From Vulcanisaeta sp. MG_3 (GTDB lineage Archaea > Thermoproteota > Thermoprotei > Thermoproteales > Thermocladiaceae), in assembly GCA_001516765.1 (NCBI GenBank), contig LOCH01000164.1:1-13172 (forward strand): a stretch of 13,172 nt of DNA, given 5' to 3'. The notes under the pieces are model-generated. The model ran no database searches, was not told the origin of the DNA, and saw nothing but the letters and a program-made list of their open reading frames with translations. Positions 5,777 through 12,542 of the stretch are shown here, in pieces. Both the position numbers and the translations under genes were made by a program. Numbering within the stretch: the stretch's first letter is position 1; each line of letters opens with the position of its first letter.

Positions 5777-6613
5777 ATGCTATATATAGAAGTCCCCGAG
5801 TGCATACTATGTGCCCTGGAATCAAGAATGCAGGAGATCAAGAAGTTTGGGGTTAATGATGTTAATAACTACATGAGAATATCGATGAAAATTTCGGAAT
5901 TAATACCGAGAGGAAGAACCCCACTCTTCATCGAATCATTCGAGGAGATCATGCGAATACTAAATAATAATGACCCCCATGCGAAGGAGAAGGTAGAGCT
6001 AGAGAACGTGGCCTCATCAATACTACATAGAGTTATTGAAAATGCTGGTGATGATATAACCAGGTACTTCGAGATAGCTGCTGCGGCTAATTCCGTGGAT
6101 GTCCCAATGAGGGATTATCAATTCGACATAGATGATTTCGTGAATAAATTGCTCGAGGATGCCGTTTGGTTAGGTATTTCTAAGAATAAACTGGGTGAGT
6201 TATTGGGTAGCGTAAGGAGTGTGGGTTATGTGGTCGATAATTCAGGTGAATTTCAAATAGATGCTCTATTAATAAGGAGGTTGGTTGACGTCGGCATCAA
6301 CGTGACTGTTTACGCCAGGGGTTTACCCTACGAGGTTGATGTTACGGCAGATTATGTAAGTAAGGTGCTTAATAATACCAATGTTAAAGTCGTCTCCACA
6401 GGCACTAGGTACCCAGTATTTTATAATAGGAGCCTATTAGGGAACCTTAAGGAGCATGATTTAGTGATCTCTAAGGGGGTGGGCAATTTTGAGGCCTACT
6501 TGGAGAATAACCTAAACTTAAAGGTTCTGTTTCTATTCAGGGCTAAGTGCGGACCCATGATTAGGATGCTTAGGGTCCCCAAAAATAGCCCTGTTATCTA
6601 TTCCACACTCTAA
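5777..6613 (+). CDS. DUF89 family metal-dependent phosphatase-like protein
   Basis: DUF89 proteins are metal-dependent phosphatases; studied members act on fructose phosphates, phosphopantetheine or other metabolites and are seen as damage-control enzymes. The 278 residues are typical of the archaeal single-domain form. Visible features are C9 and C12 near the N-terminus (ECILC), a helical cap with AAAANSVDV at 101-109, the metal-site strand YVVDNSGE at 151-158 (D154, N155), EVDVT at 186-190 (D188, where many members read NDVT), DLVISKGVGNFEAY at 228-241 (N237, E239) and the KC at 258-259 of the last active-site loop. The substrate cannot be told from the sequence. It is transcribed alone, divergently from the IF-2B-like operon. 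Because that superfamily acts on sugar phosphates, a shared metabolic theme is possible but unproven. Confidence 0.87.
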   Translation: MLYIEVPECILCALESRMQEIKKFGVNDVNNYMRISMKISELIPRGRTPLFIESFEEIMRILNNNDPHAKEKVELENVASSILHRVIENAGDDITRYFEIAAAANSVDVPMRDYQFDIDDFVNKLLEDAVWLGISKNKLGELLGSVRSVGYVVDNSGEFQIDALLIRRLVDVGINVTVYARGLPYEVDVTADYVSKVLNNTNVKVVSTGTRYPVFYNRSLLGNLKEHDLVISKGVGNFEAYLENNLNLKVLFLFRAKCGPMIRMLRVPKNSPVIYSTL

Positions 6614-6640
6614 ATAATACATTGCAATCACTAAAAACTA

Positions 6641-6736
6641 CATATTAATAAATAGCATTTTATAATAAAAATCTTGACTTATAATAAAATTAATATGCAA
6701 TTGTATGCACATAATAATTCTTCATTATACATAATG
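6641..6736. repeat. AT-rich short repeats upstream of the GltD-like gene
   Basis: The gap 6614-6809 is very AT-rich. It holds an inverted repeat CATATTAAT (6641-6649) and ATTAATATG (6689-6697), a direct repeat TATAATAAAA at 6661 and 6680, and a near-palindrome CATTAT-AC-ATAATG at 6723-6736. The last lies about 50 bases before the TATA box at 6782-6789 and could bind a regulator. Such matches also arise by chance in AT-rich DNA, so no function is claimed. Confidence 0.35.
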
Positions 6737-6781
6737 ATTTACTTGTAGAATTATAGTTGATTTAGGTCCAAGGGAAAAGGC

Positions 6782-6789
6782 TTATATAA
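6782..6789 (+). promoter_or_regulatory. TATA box of the GltD-like gene
   Basis: TTATATAA is centred about 24 bases before the GTG at 6810 and supports that GTG as a leaderless start. An in-frame start further upstream is not available. Confidence 0.6.
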
Positions 6790-6809
6790 TCAATTAATGC
6801 ATTGCCCAC

Positions 6810-7871
6810 GTGAAGTTCGCACTTAAGTGCTCCCCTGGCCAGAAGATAGAGAGGCGTAGTGAGAGGGTGGCCATTATAGGTGCCGGGCCTGCAGGACTTG
6901 GCGCAGCTGGTTACCTGGTATGTAAGGGTTTTCAGGTTGACGTGTATGATAAACTGCCAGAGCCTGGTGGATTAATGATCTTCGGCATCCCTGAGTACAG
7001 GGTTCCTAAGAAGAACGTTAGGGCTGGCGTTAAGGAGCTCATAGAGTTGGGTGTAAACTTCATACTCAAGACCAAGGTTGTCGCCGATGAGGAGGTACAT
7101 GCTGAGGGTGACGATTTTGCAGAGAGCAAGGTGTATCTTGAGGATCTCATTAACAAGTATAATGCCGTATTAATAGCCACGGGAACCTGGAAATCAAGAA
7201 ACCTTGGCATACCTGGCGAGAACCTAAAGGGCGTCTACCTAGCCCTTGATTACCTATACAGGATATACACGAGTGAACTCGGTTACCTACCCAAATCCGT
7301 GGTATACCCAACAGGTAATAGGGTGGCTGTGATTGGCGCAGGCTTGACGGCCGTCGATGCAGCAATAGAGGCGCAGAGACAGGGTGCTAAGGAGGTTTAT
7401 GTTCTGTATAGGAGGACGATTAATGAGGCACCAGCAGGTAAGATGGAGATACAGGGCTTGATAAAGAGGGGTATCAAATTCGTGGAGCTCACAAACATAG
7501 TGGAGGTCCTAGGCAAGGATCACGTAGAGGCTGTTAAGTTGATAAAGATGAAACTTGGGAAACCCGACAAGAGCGGTAGACCAGCGCCAGAGCCAATTCC
7601 AGGTAGTGAGTATACCATGGAGATGGATACGGTAATAGCCGCAATAGGCGAAATACCAACACCGCCATTTAAGGATGGTTGTTGCGGAATCAAGTTGACA
7701 CCCCACGGAACCATAGATATTGATCAGAAACACAGAACAACTAGAAAGGGTGTGTTCGCAGCAGGCGATGTAGCCACCGGACCAAGCCTAATAGGTAAGG
7801 CATTAAAGAACGGTATTGATGCCGCTATGGCAATTGAGGAATATTTACTTAAGGGTGGTTGGAGAGAGTAA
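6810..7871 (+). CDS. Stand-alone GltD-like FAD/NAD(P)-dependent oxidoreductase
   Basis: This resembles the flavin part of the glutamate synthase small subunit (GltD) and relatives such as NfnB/SudA, which pass electrons between NAD(P)H and a partner. Of its 353 residues, 19-34 form the FAD-binding RVAIIGAGPAGLGAAG. GGLMIFGIPEYRVPK at 53-67 is typical of the GltD group. RVAVIGAGLTAVDAA at 171-185 is the NAD(P) site, and GVFAAGD at 314-320 is the second FAD contact. GltD is about 470 residues with an N-terminal domain holding two 4Fe-4S clusters. Here that domain is missing, leaving only a few residues before the FAD motif. No large-subunit gene lies nearby, so glutamate synthase activity cannot be assumed; a ferredoxin or another protein may be the partner. 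GTG is the start. The gene is flanked by promoter-bearing gaps and appears monocistronic. Confidence 0.85.
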   Translation: MKFALKCSPGQKIERRSERVAIIGAGPAGLGAAGYLVCKGFQVDVYDKLPEPGGLMIFGIPEYRVPKKNVRAGVKELIELGVNFILKTKVVADEEVHAEGDDFAESKVYLEDLINKYNAVLIATGTWKSRNLGIPGENLKGVYLALDYLYRIYTSELGYLPKSVVYPTGNRVAVIGAGLTAVDAAIEAQRQGAKEVYVLYRRTINEAPAGKMEIQGLIKRGIKFVELTNIVEVLGKDHVEAVKLIKMKLGKPDKSGRPAPEPIPGSEYTMEMDTVIAAIGEIPTPPFKDGCCGIKLTPHGTIDIDQKHRTTRKGVFAAGDVATGPSLIGKALKNGIDAAMAIEEYLLKGGWRE

Positions 7872-7981
7872 AATTATTTATAATTTCAATCCCATTAAAA
7901 TATAGCGATAATTTTTAAATACATACGGCATTAATTAAATAAGTTAACAAGATACAGAGATAGTACAAGTATGAGGTGGTG

Positions 7982-7989
7982 TTTAAATA
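7982..7989 (+). promoter_or_regulatory. TATA box of the FAH-family gene
   Basis: TTTAAATA is centred about 26 bases before the GTG at 8012, giving a leaderless start. The rest of the 140-base gap (7872-7981) is AT-rich and shows no gene. Confidence 0.6.
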
Positions 7990-8011
7990 AGTCTACTTAC
8001 CTACCTGCTTC

Positions 8012-8917
8012 GTGAGACTCTTATCGTTTGTTTGGGGTAGTAAACAAAGGGTGGGTGCTTACGTCAATAATGTGGTTATGGATTTACCGGAGACTTACAT
8101 GAGGATTTACGAGACAGATAACGCACCAAACTTTCTCTATGATATGAAATCACTGATTGAGGGTGGCGAACCTATCATGCAATTAATCAGAGATTTAATA
8201 AATAGGGCTTTAAAGTCGGGTAATGCCGTAGTTAGGGACCCAGCCTCGATTACCTGGTTACCGCCTGTCACAAACCCCGAGAAGATCCTTTGTGTTGCAG
8301 TCAATTATCGAGAACATGGTAAGGAAAGCAGCGCCAAGCCCCTAGATAGACCATACTTCTTCCCCAAGTTCCCAAACGCGCTTATCGGTCATAAACAACC
8401 AATACTGAAGCCTAGGGCTTCCAAGCAAGTTGATTGGGAAGTTGAGTTAGCACTGATCATAGGTAGGAAAGGCAAGTACATCGATGTTGATAGAGCCCTT
8501 GACCATGTTTTCGGCTACCTAATACTTAATGACATCTCAATGCGTGACTGGCAATTCCCCAGTAAGGAGCCCTACGGCATGGATTGGATCTACGGCAAAA
8601 GCATGGACTCATCAACACCCGTCGGCCCATACGTGGTAACGAAGGACGAAATAGAGGACCCACATAACTTAAGGCTAACCCTTAGGGTTAATGGTGAGGT
8701 GGAGCAGGACGACAATACGAAAAATCTCATATTCAAAATACCAGAATTAATACACTGGGCCTCACAGGGCATAACACTAAAGCCAGGGGACTACATAAGC
8801 ACTGGAACGCCTGCAGGCGTGGGTTTTCCAAGGAATAAGTTCCTTAAGGGTGGTGATGTTGTGGAGGCTGAGATAGAGGGTATAGGCACGTTAATGAACA
8901 CCGTTATCGAGGAATAA
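8012..8917 (+). CDS. Fumarylacetoacetate hydrolase (FAH) family protein
   Basis: FAH-fold enzymes use a divalent metal to cleave or decarboxylate 2-oxo acids such as acylpyruvates, hydroxy-oxo-heptenedioate or 2-keto-3-deoxy sugar acids. The 301 residues comprise an N-terminal small domain (about 1-80) and the catalytic domain. Visible there are VNYREHG at 97-103, the metal ligands DWEVEL at 141-146 (E143, E145), NDISMRDWQ at 173-181 (D174), GKSMDSSTPVGP at 195-206 and STGTPAGVG near the end. The layout is that of the acylpyruvase/fumarylpyruvate-hydrolase group rather than the Sulfolobus 2-keto-3-deoxyarabinonate dehydratase type. The substrate is not determined. The start is GTG with a well-placed TATA box; an upstream ATG at 7971 opens only a 14-codon frame. 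It is transcribed alone, toward the tRNA gene. Confidence 0.87.
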   Translation: MRLLSFVWGSKQRVGAYVNNVVMDLPETYMRIYETDNAPNFLYDMKSLIEGGEPIMQLIRDLINRALKSGNAVVRDPASITWLPPVTNPEKILCVAVNYREHGKESSAKPLDRPYFFPKFPNALIGHKQPILKPRASKQVDWEVELALIIGRKGKYIDVDRALDHVFGYLILNDISMRDWQFPSKEPYGMDWIYGKSMDSSTPVGPYVVTKDEIEDPHNLRLTLRVNGEVEQDDNTKNLIFKIPELIHWASQGITLKPGDYISTGTPAGVGFPRNKFLKGGDVVEAEIEGIGTLMNTVIEE

Positions 8918-8954
8918 TACTCGTGGTTAAAAACTAATTAGGGAAGCAAAAACC

Positions 8955-8960
8955 TTTAAA
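8955..8960 (+). promoter_or_regulatory. TATA box of the tRNA-Ser gene
   Basis: TTTAAA, preceded by an A/C-rich BRE-like stretch, is centred about 26 bases before the first base of the tRNA at 8984. Confidence 0.6.
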
Positions 8961-8983
8961 CCATAAGCAATAAACAATCAAAC

Positions 8984-9101
8984 GCCGGGGTGGCCGAGCC
9001 AGGTCCAAGGCGATCTCCGCAGGATTGACGCGGAGACCTTTACGGGCCTGCTAAGTCCGTCCCCGCAAGGGGCCCGGGTTCAAATCCCGGCCCCGGCACC
9101 A
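8984..9101 (+). tRNA. tRNA-Ser(GCT) with a 30-base intron at position 26/27
   Basis: The acceptor stem GCCGGGG (8984-8990) pairs with CCCCGGC (9091-9097), followed by A and an encoded CCA. The T arm is CCGGG-TTCAAAT-CCCGG (9074-9090). The long variable arm CCCC-GCAA-GGGG (9061-9072) marks a type II tRNA. The anticodon arm CGGGC-CTGCTAA-GTCCG (9043-9059) has anticodon GCT, reading AGC and AGU. The D stem is GCC/GGC. Between the D stem and anticodon stem are 30 extra bases that form a complete bulge-helix-bulge motif with the flanks, so they are read as an intron. The spliced tRNA has 88 bases including CCA. The discriminator base is A, whereas G is what I know for archaeal tRNA-Ser. The intron hairpin contains TGA, another Ser anticodon, but its loop is not a valid anticodon loop. 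Confidence 0.9.
9013..9042 (+). other. Non-canonical archaeal tRNA intron (bulge-helix-bulge)
   Basis: The outer helix is GGTCC (9002-9006) with GGGCC (9044-9048). The central four-pair helix is AAGG (9007-9010) with CCTT (9037-9040). The three-base bulges are CGA (9011-9013) and TAC (9041-9043). The inner helix is TCTCCGC (9014-9020) with GCGGAGA (9030-9036). This is the standard recognition shape of the archaeal splicing endonuclease. Cutting between the second and third bulge bases joins G9012 to C9043, leaving one base (position 26) between the D and anticodon stems. A one-base shift of both cuts would remove the same length. Confidence 0.85.
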
Positions 9102-9104
9102 GGA

Positions 9105-9137
9105 TAATTTTTCAATGTTTTCTTGAGTGTCTTGTTT
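9105..9137 (+). terminator. T-rich terminator after the tRNA
   Basis: Several T-runs (ATTTTT, TTTTC, GTTTTT) begin a few bases after the CCA end of the tRNA, in the gap before the convergent dehydrogenase gene. No hairpin is seen. Confidence 0.5.
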
Positions 9138-9165
9138 TTAGCCGTTAGTTTGCCCTAGTGTTTAC

Positions 9166-9999
9166 TTACGGGTTTAGGTTGGCTATTTCGGAGAAGTCTT
9201 TTCTGCCGAGGCCCTTTTGGTTGGCTGTTTCGAGGGTTTTGTTTATTGTGGTTAGTAGTGGTAGTGTTTTGCCTCTGTTTATTGCATGCTTTATTGTTTG
9301 TTCTGTGACGTATTTGGCTAGGTTTATTGAGAATGATTCTGGGTAGTTGTTGTTCAGCATCCAGGGTAGTCTCGTCCTTAGTTGTGCTGAGTCTGCCCCG
9401 CTCATGGTTAGCGCTTTCATTAGTGTGTCGTTGTTTAAGTTCAATTCCTTAATTAACGGCATTAGCTCTGCCAGAATTGCGGTGTTGGCTATTATTATTG
9501 ATGTGCTTATTAACTTGAGTAGTGTGGCTTGTTCGTGGGATCCTACGTATATTGGCGTACCCAGTTGCCTGAGTCCCTCCTCACTGGTCCTGTATAACTT
9601 CTCGTCACCACCCACGAACATGACTAGAGTCCCTGACTCGGCTTGCTTGGGTCCTCCCTCGAGTCTGACGGTTAGGTAGTTCAATCCCTCCCTATTGACG
9701 GTATTGAGCACTTCGTTTAATTCCTCAATGCCCATTGTTGTTGTGTCTAGGATTGTTGATTTGGTGTGTAATTGCTTAAGTACGTCAATGACTTCATTAC
9801 CTGTGGGTAGTGCAAGTATTGCGTAATCAACATCGGTGGGGCATTCTGACGCGTCATTAAGTGCCCTTAGTCCTAGATTTGTTAGTGATTGGTACACCGA
9901 TTTATTCACGTCATATCCATAAACCACGTGGCCCCTCCCCAGGAGATTTACGGCAATGCCCCTGCCCATCCTACCCAGACCCACTATGCAGAACTTCAT
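9166..9999 (-). CDS. 3-hydroxyisobutyrate dehydrogenase-like NAD(P)-dependent oxidoreductase
   Basis: This member of the 6-phosphogluconate/3-hydroxyisobutyrate (beta-hydroxyacid) dehydrogenase superfamily oxidises a beta-hydroxy acid, or reduces its semialdehyde, with NAD(P). From ATG 9999 it has 277 residues. It shows the Rossmann motif VGLGRMG at 6-12, D30 after the second strand (which suggests NAD), a DTTTMG segment at 85-90 and EGGPKQAESGTLVMFVGG at 114-131. K162 is at the place of the catalytic lysine, and KYVTEQTIKHA lies near the C-terminus where the usual KDL-like helix sits. Two family positions differ: the substrate-binding SGG is EGG here, and the Asn usually after the catalytic Lys appears as Ser. 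The substrate is thus open. An in-frame start at 10056 would overlap the upstream gene and swallow the TATA box, so ATG 9999 is preferred. Confidence 0.82.
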   Translation of the reverse strand: MKFCIVGLGRMGRGIAVNLLGRGHVVYGYDVNKSVYQSLTNLGLRALNDASECPTDVDYAILALPTGNEVIDVLKQLHTKSTILDTTTMGIEELNEVLNTVNREGLNYLTVRLEGGPKQAESGTLVMFVGGDEKLYRTSEEGLRQLGTPIYVGSHEQATLLKLISTSIIIANTAILAELMPLIKELNLNNDTLMKALTMSGADSAQLRTRLPWMLNNNYPESFSINLAKYVTEQTIKHAINRGKTLPLLTTINKTLETANQKGLGRKDFSEIANLNP

Positions 10000-10020
10000 T
10001 GTCCTACACTTTTTCGATAC

Positions 10021-10028
10021 ATTAAAAT
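10021..10028 (-). promoter_or_regulatory. TATA box of the dehydrogenase gene
   Basis: ATTTTAAT on the minus strand is centred about 26 bases before ATG 9999, inside the 40-base gap after the UbiD gene. The dehydrogenase can therefore be transcribed alone as well as by read-through from ubiD. Confidence 0.55.
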
Positions 10029-10039
10029 TAGCTTTTGTG

Positions 10040-11479
10040 TCATTTATTTGACGCATTACGACCCATAGTGGAGCTTATTAGCCTATTTACTTTATCGATT
10101 ATGTCCTTTGGGAAGTCGGCATCAACATCCATGGGGTACTCTCTACCTCCGTATTCCTCAGGTAATTTCCTTGTTGCATCAATACCCACCTTACTCCCCA
10201 GGTTCGGTATTGGTGTTGATGGGTCGAGCTCCTCAACTGGGTAATCATTAATTATTAGCACATCCCTGGCAGGATTTACGTGTGCAGCTACAGCATACAT
10301 GACCTGGCGGAAGTCTTTAATGTCTATGTCGTGGTCGGTCACGATGATTATTTTACCCAGGACTGGAACCATGCCCCACAGTGTGAGCATTACCCTACGT
10401 GCGTGCCCGGGGTACCTCTTCCTAATGGATACTATCATTACGTACCCAAGGCCCTCAGGTGGTATTTCGATATCCACAATCTCGGGCATTAGGAGCGTGA
10501 GCATTGGTTTGATAACTTCATTACCAAACCTTATTATGCTTCCATCCTCGAGTGTTGGTTTACCTGTGACCGTGACTGGTATTAGTGGTTCCTCCCTTGA
10601 ATAAATAGCTTTAACCTTGACGATTGGGTAGTCCTTGGCTATTGAGTAGACACCAACATGATCACCAAAAGGTCCCTCCCTAGCATACTCCCCTGTCAAT
10701 TCACCCTCAATTACGAGCTCGGCATCGGCTGGGTAATCAACATCAACAGTAGAACCCCTAATCAACTCAACACCCTCACCCCTCAATACGCCGGTGATGA
10801 GCAGTTTATCCAGTGGATGTGGTATCGAAACACCCGCCATGAGCATCGTGACTGGGTCCGGACCAAAGACCACGGCTACCTCACCCTTACCCTCCAATTC
10901 GCTGTACATGGCACTTCTACGCCATGGTTGCCAATGCATTATGAAACGATCCCTACCGACTACCTGTAGTCTATAGTAACCGAAGTTTCGATAATTGCCA
11001 TATTTAACGAAGGTTATGCCGAACGTTATGAATCGACCAGGTTCGCGAGACCATTGCCTAATGGCTGGTATCTTTGTTAAATCAATCTCCCTCCACTCGT
11101 ACTTTCTAACTGGCCCGTTATTTACGAACTTTGGGAAGTATTGGGCATACCTTCTTAACTCACTCAATGATTTTAACGCGTCAAGTAAACCTCCAGGGAC
11201 CCTGAAATTAATCATATTAGTTAACTCTGAAATGGCATCACCTAGGTTTCTACTCTCCATAACCATCGTAACCCTATCCCATTTACCAAAGAGGTTGCCC
11301 ACGATCGGTAAAGTTCTCTCCCTGGTTCTTCTTATTATCACGGCAGGACCGCCGCTGTACATTAATTGCCTTAATAGTGCCGCAACCTCGAGGTCGACGC
11401 TAACCTCCTCATTAATCTCAACAAGCTCGCCCGCACTCCTTAATTTATCTAGGTACTCCCTGAAGCTCTTAATGACCAC
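10040..11479 (-). CDS. UbiD family prenylated-FMN-dependent decarboxylase
   Basis: UbiD enzymes use prenyl-FMN, made by a UbiX partner not seen here, to decarboxylate or carboxylate aromatic and unsaturated acids, including 4-hydroxybenzoate-type and naphthoate-type quinone precursors. The 479 residues are full length. Seen are the N-terminal FREYLDKLRSAGELVEI, an NFGYYRLQ segment at 165-172 (N165 as metal ligand, R170 matching the catalytic Arg), H182 and E238 as likely further metal ligands, and REGPFGDHVGVYS at 267-279, holding the catalytic acid region (E268, D273). The start is GTG with a TATA box about 28 bases away. It lies head to head with a UbiA-type prenyltransferase, with 76 bases between, and 40 bases before the dehydrogenase. 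The context suggests quinone synthesis (for example the late decarboxylation of a prenylated naphthoate); aromatic acid degradation is the alternative. Confidence 0.88.
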   Translation of the reverse strand: MVIKSFREYLDKLRSAGELVEINEEVSVDLEVAALLRQLMYSGGPAVIIRRTRERTLPIVGNLFGKWDRVTMVMESRNLGDAISELTNMINFRVPGGLLDALKSLSELRRYAQYFPKFVNNGPVRKYEWREIDLTKIPAIRQWSREPGRFITFGITFVKYGNYRNFGYYRLQVVGRDRFIMHWQPWRRSAMYSELEGKGEVAVVFGPDPVTMLMAGVSIPHPLDKLLITGVLRGEGVELIRGSTVDVDYPADAELVIEGELTGEYAREGPFGDHVGVYSIAKDYPIVKVKAIYSREEPLIPVTVTGKPTLEDGSIIRFGNEVIKPMLTLLMPEIVDIEIPPEGLGYVMIVSIRKRYPGHARRVMLTLWGMVPVLGKIIIVTDHDIDIKDFRQVMYAVAAHVNPARDVLIINDYPVEELDPSTPIPNLGSKVGIDATRKLPEEYGGREYPMDVDADFPKDIIDKVNRLISSTMGRNASNK

Positions 11480-11503
11480 GTAAATACAGCTGGGGATTGG
11501 GAA

Positions 11504-11513
11504 TTAATTATTA
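11504..11513 (-). promoter_or_regulatory. TATA box of the ubiD homologue
   Basis: TAATAATTAA on the minus strand is centred about 29 bases before the GTG at 11479. Together with the plus-strand box at 11530-11535 it forms a compact divergent promoter region of 76 bases. Confidence 0.5.
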
Positions 11514-11529
11514 CTGGTGCTGGTAATCC

Positions 11530-11535
11530 TTAAAT
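11530..11535 (+). promoter_or_regulatory. TATA-like box of the ubiA homologue
   Basis: TTAAAT is centred about 24 bases before ATG 11556 and 27 before ATG 11559. It is too close to a TTG at 11547 for that to be the start. Confidence 0.45.
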
Positions 11536-11555
11536 CCAACCCGTAATTGCACCAT

Positions 11556-12497
11556 ATGATGGGTATTAAGTCATGGCTATTGTCATTCAGCCCCACAACC
11601 CTGACCAGCGCCTTCTCGTCAGTGACGCTGGGGACCGCATTGGCTTGGTACTTAAACAACAAGTTCGATTTTGTAACCTACGTAATAACACTGGTTGCAT
11701 TACTGCTCGCCCAAGCTGGCGTTAACCTGGTACATGATTACTACGATTACCTAAGCGGCGTTGATGTAATATATAGATCGAGCGGCTTTTCCCATAGGCC
11801 ACACCCAATTATAGACTTTGGCCTTAAACCCAGGAGCGTAATTGCTATGGGCTATGTATTTCTCGCAATAGCCTTTATGGCTGGTGTGTACCTATTCCTA
11901 ATCGCTGGGTGGTCCGTGATAGCGCTGGCTGTTGCGGGTTTAGTAATTGGTGTTGGTTATAGTGTACCACCGCTAAAGCTTCACTATAGGGGTGTTGGTG
12001 AGGTTTTGGCTGCCATAGCCATGGGACCCCTGGTCACTTGGGGCTCGTACATAGTCCAAACGGGCATTTACACAAACCCTGCACCATTAATTGTCGGTAT
12101 ACCAAATGGCCTCTTCACACTACTGATACTATTGGGCTCTGGCGCGCTCGAGATTGATGCCTGCAGGGCTGTTGGTAAGATGACCCTAGTCCTACTGGCT
12201 GGTTTGAGGAATGTTAAGTACATTGTTTATGCATCCATAGCCATAATGTACCTGGCAATAATAGTTTCCGCAATACTCCACTACCTACCCTATATATCAC
12301 TGGTAACGTTTGCATTGATACCCAGGACAATAGGGCTTGCCAGCCCCCTACTGGCGAGCGATGAAAATGAGGTCAGGAAGAGGTGGAGGGAGCTTAGGAA
12401 ACTATGGGCTGGACCCTTCAGCGTTAGGTTGCTGATGCTCATAATATTCATAGCGACAATGATCATTGCACGTATTTATCCACCCTTATCAATCTAG
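11556..12497 (+). CDS. UbiA/MenA-type membrane prenyltransferase with an altered second motif
   Basis: UbiA-family enzymes are integral membrane proteins that attach an isoprenoid chain to an aromatic or other acceptor. The 313 residues are hydrophobic throughout, with about eight or nine membrane helices. The first aspartate motif is intact: NLVHDYYDYLSGVD at 57-70 (N57, D61, D64), very like MenA. The loop IGVGYSVPPLKLHYRGVGE at 131-149 and GPLVTWGSYIVQTG at 157-170 are also MenA-like. The second motif, normally of the form NNLRDIETDRAAGK, reads SGALEIDACRAVGK at 195-208, so its aspartates appear as E199, D201 and C203. Either this is a divergent active enzyme or its chemistry has changed. 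Start ATG 11556 is preferred over a TTG at 11547 on TATA spacing. Divergence from the UbiD-type gene suggests a joint role in quinone synthesis, perhaps resembling the MqnP/MqnL pair of the futalosine route; this is inference. Confidence 0.83.
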   Translation: MMGIKSWLLSFSPTTLTSAFSSVTLGTALAWYLNNKFDFVTYVITLVALLLAQAGVNLVHDYYDYLSGVDVIYRSSGFSHRPHPIIDFGLKPRSVIAMGYVFLAIAFMAGVYLFLIAGWSVIALAVAGLVIGVGYSVPPLKLHYRGVGEVLAAIAMGPLVTWGSYIVQTGIYTNPAPLIVGIPNGLFTLLILLGSGALEIDACRAVGKMTLVLLAGLRNVKYIVYASIAIMYLAIIVSAILHYLPYISLVTFALIPRTIGLASPLLASDENEVRKRWRELRKLWAGPFSVRLLMLIIFIATMIIARIYPPLSI

Positions 12498-12517
12498 TCC
12501 TCGTACATCTACAAAAC

Positions 12518-12525
12518 TTAAAATA
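12518..12525 (+). promoter_or_regulatory. TATA box of the MFS transporter gene
   Basis: TTAAAATA is centred about 22 bases before the GTG at 12543 and 48 before an in-frame ATG at 12570. The first spacing is slightly short and the second long, so the start stays somewhat uncertain. Confidence 0.45.
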
Positions 12526-12542
12526 CGTCAATTAACTATGGC

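Noticed and set aside
7971..8013. Short 14-codon frame before the FAH-family gene as an upstream peptide
   Set aside because: It spans the TATA box of that gene and would not be on the leaderless mRNA.
9014..9036. Intron hairpin containing TGA as an alternative serine anticodon arm
   Set aside because: The loop is nine bases with a pyrimidine after the triplet, and using it would destroy the good GCT anticodon arm and the complete bulge-helix-bulge motif.
9347..9679. Plus-strand open frames of 110 and 62 codons at 9158-9679
   Set aside because: Shadows of the dehydrogenase gene, whose coding strand is read on the other side with intact motifs.
10995..11483. 162-codon open frame on the plus strand opposite ubiD
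   Set aside because: It lies antisense to a clearly conserved UbiD protein, has no recognisable motifs, and its composition is what a complementary shadow frame would show.
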